The position numbers and the translations under genes are program-made. Shown piece by piece: positions 6,659 through 15,278 of a stretch of 64,000 nucleotides of DNA. The notes beneath the pieces were generated by a model. That model searched no databases. It saw only the letters and a list, made by a program, of their open reading frames with translations, and had not been told where the DNA came from. Numbering within the stretch: position 1 is the stretch's first letter; every line of letters begins with the position of its first letter. Origin of the DNA: a bacterium (GTDB taxonomy: Bacteria > Pseudomonadota > Gammaproteobacteria > Pseudomonadales > Moraxellaceae); assembly GCA_029945725.1 (NCBI GenBank), contig JAQSDB010000003.1, positions 189,842 to 253,841 on the forward strand. The letters are read 5' to 3'.

Positions 6659-8263
6659 TTATTCCTGCCTCTCTTTTTTCACCCGCGCCCACAACGCCTC
6701 AAACTCCGGCAGCACCCATTCCCAGTTGATCGCCTGACTCGTGTCTATCGTCAGCGCGGCGGCCTTTTCACTTCCCTCCAGCGCCTCGCAGGCGGCGAGT
6801 TGCTTGTCGACCACTGAGGTATCGGCTTCGGAGGCATCGCGACCTTCGGCACTGCGCTGCGCGACGCGTGTGCGCAAGACTTCGGCGGGTGCGACAAAGG
6901 CCAGCAGCAGGCAGGGCCGCTGCATTTTCCTGGCGAGCCGGGCCATGCGCTCGCGCGGGGCCTTGCGGATAAAGGTGGCATCGACGAGTACCGGGAAGCC
7001 GGCCTGCAATACCGTTTCTGCCAGTGCCTCGAGCCGGTCCTGCACGCGCGCATTGGCGGCGGCGCTGTAAATGCCGCCGGGAATGCCGGCACTCGATTGC
7101 GTGGCGGCCAGCCCGTACAGGCGCTTGCGCTCGACATCGGCGCGCACGCGGACCAGGCCGAAAGCATCGGCGAGGTGTTGCGAATTCGTGGTCTTGCCGG
7201 AACCGGAAATGCCGTGGGTGAGTACCAGTGCCGTGCGCGCGGGTTCGGTATAACGGGCGGCCAGCTCGAGATAACGGCGGCACTCGGCCAGGCTGGCGTC
7301 GCGCTCACTGCCCTGCAACTCGGCCTGCAACTGCCCGAAGCGAATGGCGGCGACCTTGGCGCGCACCATGGCGCGGTAGCAGAGATAAAACGGCAGCAGG
7401 CGCAGGCCGGCGTAATCACCGGTTTTTTCCAGCCAGGCATTGAGGAAACGCCAGCCGAGATCGGCACGCCCGCGTGCCTGCAGATCCATCACCAGAAACG
7501 CCACATCGGCCATCACATCAATCCAGCGCAGCGACGGATTGAACTCGATGGCATCAAACAACACGGGCTGTTCTTCCAGCACCACGATATTGCCGAGATG
7601 CAGATCGCCATGGCATTCGCGCACATGGCCTGCGGCCAGGCGCCCGGCAAAAACATCGTGCAGCGCGGCAAACGTCGATGCACTCCATTGCTCTACCTTG
7701 CCGAGCAGGGCCTGCAAATCCGCTGCGGCCAGCACCTCGCGCATCTGCCCGAAATTCTCCTGCACCGGCCGGTACACATTGTCTGGATGACCGAACTCGC
7801 CTTCCGGCGCCGCCACCGCGACCTGCGCATGAAAATCCGCCACATGCGTGGCCAGCCGCTCCATCAGTGTCGGCATTTCCGTGTGCGTGGCCAGCAAGGC
7901 GGAGAGCAGGCGCTCCTGTGAAAACCGGCACATTTTTACCGCGTATTCCTGTGCAGCGTATTCCTGCGCACCGTTTGCATTACCCGGCTGCACGCGCACC
8001 GGGTTCGCGGTAATGCCGACGACGGCCTCGTAGAGCATCGGTGCCGTGCGGCGATTGATACGCAGTTCTTCCGCGCAGGCGGCGCGGCGTTTGGCGAGCG
8101 TGCTGAAATCGAGAAAGCCGAGATCAACCGGCTTTTTAAGCTTGTAGGCGTAATCGCCGGCCAGCACCACCCAGGAAATATGCGTTTCGATGCACTCGAT
8201 ATGCGGCGCCGGATGCGGAAACACATCCGGGTGCATGAGGTCGGCAGGCAACTCAAGCGGCAT
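6659..8263 (-). CDS. Fused aminoglycoside-phosphotransferase-like / P-loop kinase protein (COG2187 + COG0645)
   Basis: A 534-residue two-domain protein. The N-terminal half is an APH-like kinase fold with the catalytic-loop motif CHGDLHLGNIVV (about 215-226) and a following acidic metal-binding segment (LFDAIEFNP). The C-terminal half is an adenylate-kinase-like P-loop domain with HGISGSGKTT (about 350) and a DATFI strand. This exact fusion is common and uncharacterised in proteobacteria; the substrate is unknown and drug resistance should not be assumed. AGGGA precedes the ATG at 7 nt. It starts 49 nt after the stop of the TPR-PDZ gene and probably shares its transcript. Confidence 0.85.
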   Translation of the reverse strand: MPLELPADLMHPDVFPHPAPHIECIETHISWVVLAGDYAYKLKKPVDLGFLDFSTLAKRRAACAEELRINRRTAPMLYEAVVGITANPVRVQPGNANGAQEYAAQEYAVKMCRFSQERLLSALLATHTEMPTLMERLATHVADFHAQVAVAAPEGEFGHPDNVYRPVQENFGQMREVLAAADLQALLGKVEQWSASTFAALHDVFAGRLAAGHVRECHGDLHLGNIVVLEEQPVLFDAIEFNPSLRWIDVMADVAFLVMDLQARGRADLGWRFLNAWLEKTGDYAGLRLLPFYLCYRAMVRAKVAAIRFGQLQAELQGSERDASLAECRRYLELAARYTEPARTALVLTHGISGSGKTTNSQHLADAFGLVRVRADVERKRLYGLAATQSSAGIPGGIYSAAANARVQDRLEALAETVLQAGFPVLVDATFIRKAPRERMARLARKMQRPCLLLAFVAPAEVLRTRVAQRSAEGRDASEADTSVVDKQLAACEALEGSEKAAALTIDTSQAINWEWVLPEFEALWARVKKERQE

Positions 8264-8312
8264 GGTTCATCCCTGCATGATTCCCGTGAAAAATCCCGGC
8301 CCGCCTGCGCTC

Positions 8313-9434
8313 TCAGTAGAGCTGTACGCCGCCTGGCGACTGGCTGTTGCGGCGCAGGCGCACGGTATCCTCCTGCTTGCCTTTCTTGTGCAGGATGCGC
8401 AACTCGGCTTCGCTGTCGGGCTTGCCGTACAACTGGCGAATCGCCTCGCCGGCCGACATCTCGCTGACGGGCTTGCCGTCGATGGCGAGGATTTCGTCGT
8501 TTTCTTTCAGCCCTGCTGCGGCCGCCACACTGCCCGCAGGAACGGCACCCACGGCCAGATGGCCGTTCCAGCCGAGCTTGAGCATGATGGTGCCGGGCCG
8601 GTAGCTGAGCTTTACCGTCAGCGGCATCGAGCCTTCAAGCGGACCGTAAAGCGGCAGCTCGATGCTGCGCTTGTTTCCGGCAACCACCTTGCTGCAAGAG
8701 TCATTGCTTAACAGGCTCATGGCGGTGAGGGCCTGATACGTTGTGCGCTGGAAGCGCAGAACCATCTTGCCGTCCTTCTGCGCAATATCGCCTTCTACCT
8801 CGCCGGATTCGGGAGGAATCGTGCATTTTTCAGTTTGCACGGCCGTGCGCGACCAGCTGCCGGCCAGTTGCGTACCGCGGACATTCAGGCGGAACACCAT
8901 TTCTTCGCCGCTGGTAATGGGCATGCCCGAGCCAAAGTACAGGACTGAAACGATGTCCTTGTCGGTAACCGTGTGGTACTTGGCCTGCAGCACGATCTTG
9001 TCGCCATCGTTTTTCAGCTGAAAGAAATTGCCATCGCCATCCACCCAGGAGCCTTCGCGCGACTTCACCACGGCGACCTGTTCCTGGCGGAATTCGAGCT
9101 TGATGATTTCATCACCCACCTTGGTGGCATCATCTGCTTTCGGCGCCAGCTTCAGATAGGTTTTGTAGCAGGTGATGGCGGCATCAAAATGCCCGAGCTT
9201 GGATTCCACCGCGCCAAGGTTGTACCAGGCCGCCGCCATGTCGGGCGCGATCTCCGTAGCACGGCGAAACTGCTCTGCCGCCAGCGAAAGATCCGCATCC
9301 GACTTTGCCATTTCGATGGCGGCCGCGCCGCGCACAAAATAGCGCCGCGCCTCTTCATTGGCATCGGCACGAGCTGCCATCGCCACGCACAAGAGCAGCA
9401 GCGCTGCTGTTGCTTTCAGAAAATACGTTTTCAT
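8313..9434 (-). CDS. Secreted TPR-PDZ domain protein
   Basis: A 373-residue exported protein with a clear signal peptide (MKTYFLKATAALLLLCVAMAARA). Residues about 25-110 form TPR helices (AAAWYNLGAVESKLGHFDAAI). A central beta-rich part carries no family I recognise, and a C-terminal PDZ domain (about 285-360) shows AVPAGSVAAAAGLKENDEILAIDG. No protease catalytic residues are visible, so a scaffolding or substrate-recruiting role in the periplasm is likelier than proteolysis. GAAGGAA precedes the ATG at 5-6 nt. The region just upstream holds a 12-bp tandem repeat. Confidence 0.75.
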   Translation of the reverse strand: MKTYFLKATAALLLLCVAMAARADANEEARRYFVRGAAAIEMAKSDADLSLAAEQFRRATEIAPDMAAAWYNLGAVESKLGHFDAAITCYKTYLKLAPKADDATKVGDEIIKLEFRQEQVAVVKSREGSWVDGDGNFFQLKNDGDKIVLQAKYHTVTDKDIVSVLYFGSGMPITSGEEMVFRLNVRGTQLAGSWSRTAVQTEKCTIPPESGEVEGDIAQKDGKMVLRFQRTTYQALTAMSLLSNDSCSKVVAGNKRSIELPLYGPLEGSMPLTVKLSYRPGTIMLKLGWNGHLAVGAVPAGSVAAAAGLKENDEILAIDGKPVSEMSAGEAIRQLYGKPDSEAELRILHKKGKQEDTVRLRRNSQSPGGVQLY

Positions 9435-9450
9435 GAAAATTTCCTTCTGT

Positions 9451-9482
9451 TCATTGCATGGCTCATTGCATGGTTCATTGCG
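9451..9482. repeat. 12-bp tandem repeat upstream of the TPR-PDZ gene
   Basis: TCATTGCATGGC, TCATTGCATGGT and a partial TCATTGCG lie head to tail 17-48 nt before the ATG of the TPR-PDZ gene. This is the leader or promoter of that gene; unit-number changes would alter spacing there. Confidence 0.7.
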
Positions 9483-9580
9483 CTACTGATTGCGCTGCTT
9501 GTTTGGCGGTTCGCCGTAATTCCGGACACCCTGCTCATTGAACAGCCATTGCACTGATATTGAAGTGCAGCGGCCCCGCG

Positions 9581-10573
9581 TCAGTTTCCGCCGCCGGCGG
9601 GCGCTGCTGTCTTTTCCTTTGCCGCTGATTCCTGCTGCTCCAGGCGGCGCAACTCGGTGGCGGTGCGCTCACGGTCCGCCTTGGCCCTGGCCAGCGCCTC
9701 CCGTGCTTTTTTCAGGGCATCGCTCTCGCCGGCCGGTTTTTTTGTCTCGTCCTGCGCCTTCTTTTCTTCACGCGCCACTTCCTGTTCGCGCGCGGCAATC
9801 GTGCGATCGCTTTCCGCCAGATTCTGGCGTGCCTGCGTCAGCTGGCCGGCCATCCAGGCAAGGAACTGGGCGCGCAGCGCCGGATCGGTTGGCACCTCGT
9901 AGCGGTCGCTCGTGACCTCGGTCGGTGCGGGCACGGGCGGCACGGCACCGGCGGCCGGCGTGCAGCCGGCGCCGGGATTGTCCCAGTCCGGGCCTTTCTC
10001 GTTCCTGCTGTTGCGCGCCTCGTTGGCGGCGCAGTCAAGCTGCTGGCGTGCGGTGCCGGCAGCGGGTGCCTGCTTGAGCTCGATACGGTTGGCCGGCGTG
10101 ATCACCACGTCACCCTTGATGGTGCCGAGCAGGCCCTGCTGGTCTTTGCGGAACTGCTGGTCCTGTGCGGCGGCCTCGGCCTTTTTCTGTGCCTCCATTT
10201 TTTTCTGGAAGGCATCGTTTTCCGGCGCGGGGGCTGTGCCCGGTGCAGCAGACTGGCCGCCCTTTTTCTGGCCGGTGCGCGGGTACATGCCCTCCTTGAA
10301 ATAACACATGCCGGCACAGTCATTCTTGTAGAGGGAATTCAGGCAGCGCGAAAAATAATAGGAGCTGCATTCGCTCTCGGTCGGCCAGCAGGCACCAGTG
10401 CGCCCGGAGGATTGCTGCAGCCAGCTTTTCCAGTCGATGCAGTATTCGCCATGGGCACTGGACGCCAGCAGCACCAGCAGTGCCAGCAGCCCCCGGGCGC
10501 GGCCATGCCGGCTGCCCTGCACAATGAGGGTAGCCCTTGCAGGCACGGAAGACAGGAACCAGGGGAGTTTCAT
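9581..10573 (-). CDS. Secreted Cys-rich protein with C-terminal coiled coil, unknown function
   Basis: I do not recognise a family. The ORF track starts at 10621, but an internal ATG (MKLPWFLSSVPARATL) at 10573 has AGGA at the right distance and gives about 330 residues. The early hydrophobic stretch GLLALLVLLASSAHG looks like a signal peptide, though preceded by an unusually long basic N-region. The mature N-terminus has several cysteines (GACWPTESECSSYYFSRC) that could form disulfides in the periplasm. Then comes an Ala/Gln/Lys-rich, Pro-containing linker, and residues about 230-320 form a charged coiled coil (ALARAKADRERTATELRRLE). It is divergent from the CsgG-like gene. Confidence 0.6.
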   Translation of the reverse strand: MKLPWFLSSVPARATLIVQGSRHGRARGLLALLVLLASSAHGEYCIDWKSWLQQSSGRTGACWPTESECSSYYFSRCLNSLYKNDCAGMCYFKEGMYPRTGQKKGGQSAAPGTAPAPENDAFQKKMEAQKKAEAAAQDQQFRKDQQGLLGTIKGDVVITPANRIELKQAPAAGTARQQLDCAANEARNSRNEKGPDWDNPGAGCTPAAGAVPPVPAPTEVTSDRYEVPTDPALRAQFLAWMAGQLTQARQNLAESDRTIAAREQEVAREEKKAQDETKKPAGESDALKKAREALARAKADRERTATELRRLEQQESAAKEKTAAPAGGGN

Positions 10574-10764
10574 GAGCGCATCCTGAACGAAATCGCGGCG
10601 ATGCATATTGCCGCAGGTCAATGACGGCGGGCATGGCTGCCCGGCGGCCTGTTCACCAGCCCGTCTGCACGCCTGGCGCTTTCATCCGGACAGAAGCCCT
10701 TTTAGACTCCGGACTCTCAAGGCGCCGCTCCGCGCCGCAGAAAAACCGCACTCACGGAGGAACC

Positions 10765-11682
10765 ATGCGTATTTCGTCCCTGCTGCTGGCCAGCACCCTG
10801 ACCCTGCTCAGCACCATTGCCGCCGCTGCCCGCCCCACCATCGCCATCCTGCCCTTCAGCATCGACCGCAATGTGGTGATCAGCGATGGCCGCTCCGTGA
10901 TCAGCGGCACTATTGAAGACCAGACCTCGCTGCTGACCAACGAGCTGATTCACCAGCTGGTGGCCACGCGCAAGTTCGATGTGCTGGAACGTGCCCGCGT
11001 TGATGACCTGATCAAGGAAAAGCAGTTCCAGGAAAGCGATTACGCCTCGCCGGACGAAGCCCCGAAAATCGCCAGACTGCTTGGCGCCGATTATTTCGTG
11101 CTGGGCCGCATTGACGATCTCGAGGGCGAAAGCGAGCAGAAAAGCATCCCCTACAGCACGCAGACCTATGAGCAGCAAAAGGCCAGCATTGACCTTTACC
11201 TGCGCGTGATTGATGCGCGGACCGGGAAGATTGTGGCGGCGGAAAAGTTCGACAACGAAGCCCGTATACGCATCAACAACAACCCGAACCAGAAAAAACA
11301 GCAAAATGCCGGCAAGCAGCTCATCGTGCAGGCGGCGCAGGAAATGGTGAACCGCATCACCAATACCGTCTACCCGGTGAAAGTGGCGAAAGTGGATGGC
11401 AAAACGGTTTACCTGAATCGTGGTGCCGGCAGCAGCCTCAAGGTCGGTGACACCGTTTCCATCTACAGCCAGGGCGATGCCGTGGTGGACCAGGACACCC
11501 GTGAAGCCCTGGGCTACACCGAAAACGAAGTGGCACAGGCACGCATCACCGCGGTGGATGCGCGCTTTACCAAGGCAGAACTGGCCACGGATGCCGCGGT
11601 AAAAGAAGGCATGCTGGTGAAACCGGCAGCCCCCGAAAAAGCCGACGTGCCGGCTGATCTGCCGGCAGGCCCGCGCTGGTAG
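10765..11682 (+). CDS. CsgG/HfaB-like envelope protein
   Basis: The ORF track begins at 10621, but the ATG at 10765 has CGGAGG 6 nt upstream and starts a good signal peptide (MRISSLLLASTLTLLSTIAAA), giving 305 residues. The N-terminal domain resembles CsgG: PTIAILPFSIDRN, then the signature-like FDVLERARVDDLIKEKQF and LLGADYFVLGRIDDLE. No lipobox Cys is present, unlike true CsgG. The C-terminal part (VAKVDGKTVYLNRGAGSSLKVGD) resembles the FlgT-type C-terminal beta domain. It heads a same-strand run with the COG3014-like lipoprotein, YcfL-like and LpoB genes. No curli genes are nearby, so a role in amyloid export is not supported. Confidence 0.72.
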   Translation: MRISSLLLASTLTLLSTIAAAARPTIAILPFSIDRNVVISDGRSVISGTIEDQTSLLTNELIHQLVATRKFDVLERARVDDLIKEKQFQESDYASPDEAPKIARLLGADYFVLGRIDDLEGESEQKSIPYSTQTYEQQKASIDLYLRVIDARTGKIVAAEKFDNEARIRINNNPNQKKQQNAGKQLIVQAAQEMVNRITNTVYPVKVAKVDGKTVYLNRGAGSSLKVGDTVSIYSQGDAVVDQDTREALGYTENEVAQARITAVDARFTKAELATDAAVKEGMLVKPAAPEKADVPADLPAGPRW

Positions 11683-11759
11683 GCGCCGGCCACTATTGTC
11701 CGTCCGGCCTTCGCGTGCGAAGGCCGGTTAACCCCAAGAGCGACAGGAATATCCTGCCC

Positions 11760-13136
11760 ATGCGATCACGCCGTTTCACCCTTGCGCTGTTGCTGCCGGT
11801 ATTGCTGGGTGGTTGCGCTGCCTCCTCGGTACTGACGCCCTACCCTTCGCAGGCAGCGGCTTACCGTGCCGCACTGGCGGCGGGCACGCCGGCGGCGGGT
11901 GTCGAGCGCATTGGCAGCAATACCGAATCGGCTGACGGCATGCTCTACCTGCTGGAAAAAGGCCGGCTTGACCAGCTTGCCGGCCAGCACGCGGCCAGCC
12001 GCGCCGACTTTGATGCCGCCCTCGCCCGCTTTGATCGCCAGGACAACAAGGCCATTGTCTCGGCCTCGTCCTACGCTGCTTCCGGCGCCAGCCTGCTCAC
12101 CAACGACAACGCCCGCCCCTATGAAGGCCGCGTTTATGAACGTGTGTTTGTGCATCAGTACCAGGCGCTGAACTATCTGGCCGCCGGCGATGCGGCCGGG
12201 GCGCTGGTGGAAGTGCGGCGTGCCAACCAGGTGCAGGTGGACGCCCTCGCCAAAAAAGACGGCAAGGTCGATTCCGCGCGCTCGGATGCGCAGGGCAAGG
12301 GGCTCGACGAAAGCCGTTACGACAATTATTTCAGCCCCATGGATCTGGCTGCCGGCCGCGTCAAAACCGGCTTCCAGAATGCCGCCACGTTTTATCTTTC
12401 CGGCCTGATCTATGAAGCCACCGGCAGCACCAACGATGCCTTCATCGATTACCGCAAGGCGCTGGAACTGGTGCCGGACAATCCCTATCTGCAAAAGGAC
12501 GTGGTGCGCACCGGCCTTGCGGCCGGGCTTGAAGACACCAGAAAACTCGCGAAGCAGATCGGCAACGTGGCGGTCGGCCCGAAGCCGGGTGAAGGCGAGC
12601 TGGTGATTTACGTGGAGGAAGGCTATGTGCCCTCCAAGCAGGGCGTCGGCATTCCCATCTGGACGGCAAGAACCCTGAACACCGTGAGTTTTCCGATTTA
12701 CGCGGACTCGGCCGTGCCCGCACCGGTTTATGTGCAGGTCGACGGCATGGCGCTGCAGACTGCGCTGCTCGTGGATACGCGCGCGCTGGCCGTGCGCACG
12801 CTGAAGGATGAAGTGCCGGCCATGCTGGCACGCGCCTTTCTGCGCCTGCTCACCAAACAGGAAATGCAGCGCCAGGTACAAAAGCAGGACAACAGCGGCC
12901 TGCTCAATCTCGTGACCACGGTGTACAGCCTGGTGACGGACCAGCCCGACCTGCGCTCCTGGCTGACCCTGCCCGGCAGCGGCCAGATCCTGCGCCTGCC
13001 GTTGTCGGCCGGCAGCCATCGCGTGTCACTGCCCGGACTCGCGCCCATGGACATCGAGGTGCGTAACGGAAGACCTACACTGCTCCATCTGGCCGTCCTG
13101 CCCGGCAAAACGTACAGTTACCTTTATCCGCTTTGA
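11760..13136 (+). CDS. Outer-membrane lipoprotein of the COG3014 type
   Basis: The ATG at 11760 starts a lipoprotein signal (MRSRRFTLALLLPVLLGGCA) with lipobox LGGC; the track start at 11715 adds an unlikely leader. The resulting 458-residue protein resembles the uncharacterised COG3014 family that commonly sits beside YcfL and LpoB homologues. Visible parts are a TPR-like helical N-terminal half (FYLSGLIYEATGSTNDAFIDYRKALEL) and a beta-rich C-terminal half. Function is unknown; the neighbourhood implies peptidoglycan or outer-membrane maintenance. It ends 35 nt before the YcfL-like gene. Confidence 0.75.
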   Translation: MRSRRFTLALLLPVLLGGCAASSVLTPYPSQAAAYRAALAAGTPAAGVERIGSNTESADGMLYLLEKGRLDQLAGQHAASRADFDAALARFDRQDNKAIVSASSYAASGASLLTNDNARPYEGRVYERVFVHQYQALNYLAAGDAAGALVEVRRANQVQVDALAKKDGKVDSARSDAQGKGLDESRYDNYFSPMDLAAGRVKTGFQNAATFYLSGLIYEATGSTNDAFIDYRKALELVPDNPYLQKDVVRTGLAAGLEDTRKLAKQIGNVAVGPKPGEGELVIYVEEGYVPSKQGVGIPIWTARTLNTVSFPIYADSAVPAPVYVQVDGMALQTALLVDTRALAVRTLKDEVPAMLARAFLRLLTKQEMQRQVQKQDNSGLLNLVTTVYSLVTDQPDLRSWLTLPGSGQILRLPLSAGSHRVSLPGLAPMDIEVRNGRPTLLHLAVLPGKTYSYLYPL

Positions 13137-13171
13137 TCAAGCCACTACCCCACAGAGACACGGAGATCGTC

Positions 13172-13555
13172 ATGAAACGCATCCTCAGCGCCACGCTTCT
13201 CGGCAGCGTCCTGCTGCTGGCCGCCTGCAGCACCAGCAACTCCAAACTTGTTAACTACCGGGGCGGCGATCTCAAGGGCGTCATCGAAGTACAGAAATCC
13301 GCCGTGGTCCTGACCGAAGGCGGCCTGCCCCAGGCCAAGGCCATTCTGGTGAACGAATCCGGCGTGACGCAGAAGTTCGAATACAAGTTCACCTGGCTTG
13401 ATGCCAACGACATGGCCATCGACGAAGACAATCGCCCGTGGCGCCCGGTGACCCTCAAGGGCAAGGACCAGATTAATATCAGCGGCACCGGCCCCAATGA
13501 CAGTGCCCGAAAATTCCAGATCCAGATCCGCGAACCGCAAGGAGTGACAAAATAA
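13172..13555 (+). CDS. YcfL-like lipoprotein (DUF1425)
   Basis: A 127-residue lipoprotein with signal and lipobox LLAAC (MKRILSATLLGSVLLLAACS), starting at 13172 where GGAG lies about 7 nt upstream. The mature domain is a small beta-sandwich typical of DUF1425 (KFTWLDANDMAIDEDNRPWRP). In E. coli ycfL sits directly before lpoB, and the same order occurs here. Its TAA overlaps the lpoB ATG in TAATG, which indicates translational coupling. Confidence 0.82.
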   Translation: MKRILSATLLGSVLLLAACSTSNSKLVNYRGGDLKGVIEVQKSAVVLTEGGLPQAKAILVNESGVTQKFEYKFTWLDANDMAIDEDNRPWRPVTLKGKDQINISGTGPNDSARKFQIQIREPQGVTK

Positions 13556-14154
13556 TGAAACGCACCCTGATCCTGCTGCCGCTCATTGCGGCCGGCGTAT
13601 TCGGCATTAACGGCTGCAGCACGGTGCAGTACGGCGACGCCACTGCCGTGGAAACCGTCAACACCGATTTCGGTTCTACCGATCTGCAGATGATTGCCGA
13701 AAAGATGACGGACGACCTGCTGGCTTCCCCGGCCATGGCGGAAATCGCGCCCAATGGCAAACGCCCCATCCTCTTTGTGGACACCATCAAGAACAAGACG
13801 CTGGAGCACATTGATACGGAATCCATTACCGACACGATCTCCACCAAGATGCTCAACTCCGGCCGCTTCCGCTTTGTCGACATGACCCGCGTTGATGCCG
13901 TTGCCAAGCAGCTGGATTACCAGAAAAACAGCGGCATGGTGGATGAAAGAAAATCCGTGCAGATGGGCCGTCAGCTGGGTGCCCAGTTCATGCTCTACGG
14001 CAATTTCTCCTCCATCGAGAAAACCGCCGGCTCCACCAAGGATGTTTACTACAAGTTCACGATGAAGCTGACCAATATCGAAAGCGGCCTCGTGGAATTC
14101 CAGTCTGAAAAGGAAATCCGCAAGACCAAAAAGAAGAGCATGTTCGGTACCTGA
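13555..14154 (+). CDS. lpoB: Penicillin-binding protein activator LpoB
   Basis: A 199-residue outer-membrane lipoprotein (lipobox INGC at about 18-21) that in E. coli reaches through the peptidoglycan to stimulate PBP1b. The conserved core is present: LQMIAEKMTDDLLASP, RPILFVDTIKNKTLEHIDT and GRFRFVDMTRVDAVAKQL, with ARLGAQ-type QLGAQFMLYGNFSS. The linker between the lipobox and the globular domain is short, as outside Enterobacteriaceae. An AAGGAG RBS lies inside the end of the YcfL-like gene. The PBP1b partner is not in the window. Confidence 0.87.
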   Translation: MKRTLILLPLIAAGVFGINGCSTVQYGDATAVETVNTDFGSTDLQMIAEKMTDDLLASPAMAEIAPNGKRPILFVDTIKNKTLEHIDTESITDTISTKMLNSGRFRFVDMTRVDAVAKQLDYQKNSGMVDERKSVQMGRQLGAQFMLYGNFSSIEKTAGSTKDVYYKFTMKLTNIESGLVEFQSEKEIRKTKKKSMFGT

Positions 14155-14174
14155 TTTTTTCAGGCCATAAAAAA

Positions 14175-14338
14175 GGGAATTACATACGTAACTCCCTAGA
14201 CCCTAAATTACTGAACCCGAACCTTGATTTTACCTCTTTCGTCCCCGCGAAGGCGGGGACCCAGTGCCTTTTAAAGTCGCTGGGTTCCCGCCTTCGCGGG
14301 AATGACAGTGAAGTAAGGGAGTTAAAGATGTCATTCCC
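14175..14338. repeat. Nested inverted-repeat element (MITE- or REP-like)
   Basis: The core is a long palindrome, CCCCGCGAAGGCGGGGACCC opposed by GGGTTCCCGCCTTCGCGGGA. Outside it TAACTCCCT (14189-14197) is mirrored by AGGGAGTTA (14316-14324), and further out GGGAAT (14175-14180) by ATTCCC (14333-14338). This concentric symmetry of about 164 bp with no ORF fits a non-autonomous repeat element. The core type (GCGAAGGCGGG) is dispersed in many proteobacterial genomes. Confidence 0.7.
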
Positions 14339-14340
14339 AT

Positions 14341-14370
14341 AAAAAAGCCCGCAGATGCGGGCTTTTTTAT
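14341..14370. terminator. Bidirectional terminator between lpoB and the hydrolase
   Basis: AAAAAAGCCCGC-AGAT-GCGGGCTTTTTT is symmetric and lies between the convergent lpoB and alpha/beta hydrolase genes, so it can serve both. Confidence 0.9.
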
Positions 14371-14380
14371 TTGACGGCTT

Positions 14381-15259
14381 TCAGCTTAAAAAACCGGTGA
14401 CCAGCGCCGAGAATTCATCGGCCGCTTCCAGCATGGGATAGTGGCCAATGCCGGGCAGCCAGTGCAGCTCTGCATCGGGAATCTCCTGCGCCAATTTTTC
14501 GGCAATGGCCGGAATGCCGACCGGATCCCGGTCACCCCAGATCAGCGCCGTCTTGCAGTTGCACACCTGCAGGCCGCGCAGCCAGCGTGCCGTATGGATA
14601 TAACGGCGCTCCTCGAGATAGTGCGAGGCAAGACCCAGCGCAATATTGCCGTGATTGCTGCGCGTCAGCTCCCACAGGGTGGCAAGCTCGGCGGCCGTTT
14701 GCGCATCCTTGCGCGCGAATACTTCGGCCAGCGCATAACGGTAAAACGCCCCGTTCATGAGGCGGCTGGCAATCGGCCGCAGCCAGGGCAGGCGCAAGGC
14801 ATGCTGGCCGGGGCGCAGCCTGGCCATGGCATAGAAAAATCCGGAGTTGGTGAGAATGGCACGGTCGAGTGTTGTCTGCCGCGCTGATTCCTGCGCGCGC
14901 ATGAAAAGCTCGGCGGCAATGCTGGTGCCGTAATCATGCGCGAGCAAATGTGCGTGCGTGATGCCCATCTGCTCCCAGAGTGCTTCGGCCACATCCGCCT
15001 GTGCGAGCAGCGAATAGGAATAGTCGCGCGGTTTGTCGGAGAGGCCAAAGCCGGGATGATCGTGAATGACGACGCGGAATTCCTGCGTCAGTGCCGGCAG
15101 GACCCGCCAGAAATCGAAACTGCAGGAGGGAAAGCCGTGCAGCACAAGCAGCACGGGCGCATCACGCGGACCTTCGTCAACGACAAAAACTCGCAGCCCG
15201 AGCACCTCGCGAAAATGGCCGCGATCACGCCAGGCGCCGGCATCAGGAACAGCATTCAC
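14381..15259 (-). CDS. Alpha/beta hydrolase with Asp nucleophile (epoxide hydrolase/dehalogenase-like)
   Basis: The family features are HGFPSCSFDF (oxyanion strand), the nucleophile elbow LLAHDYGTS with Asp rather than Ser, an acidic residue in IWGDRDPVG, and the catalytic His in PGIGHYPML. Asp at the elbow points to the epoxide hydrolase / haloalkane dehalogenase branch; the substrate is unknown. The track start at 15328 overlaps the upstream gene. The GTG at 15259 has GGAGG exactly 6 nt upstream and falls 19 nt after the upstream stop, so I prefer it (about 292 residues). Likely co-transcribed with the EF-hand membrane protein. Confidence 0.8.
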   Translation of the reverse strand: MNAVPDAGAWRDRGHFREVLGLRVFVVDEGPRDAPVLLVLHGFPSCSFDFWRVLPALTQEFRVVIHDHPGFGLSDKPRDYSYSLLAQADVAEALWEQMGITHAHLLAHDYGTSIAAELFMRAQESARQTTLDRAILTNSGFFYAMARLRPGQHALRLPWLRPIASRLMNGAFYRYALAEVFARKDAQTAAELATLWELTRSNHGNIALGLASHYLEERRYIHTARWLRGLQVCNCKTALIWGDRDPVGIPAIAEKLAQEIPDAELHWLPGIGHYPMLEAADEFSALVTGFLS

Positions 15260-15278
15260 GGCATTCCTCCGGAACAGC

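Noticed and set aside
8313-9434. TPR-PDZ protein as a DegP-type protease
   Set aside because: No Ser-His-Asp protease domain is present; the PDZ is attached to TPR and an unassigned beta domain.
9434-9557. Hydrophobic plus-strand reading LLFIAWLIAWFIALLIALLV as a small membrane protein
   Set aside because: It results from the 12-bp repeat read in one frame, has no start codon or RBS nearby, and lies in the leader of a minus-strand gene.
11766-13019. 417-aa minus-strand ORF opposite the COG3014-like gene
   Set aside because: Shadow frame; the plus strand encodes a lipoprotein with a clear lipobox.
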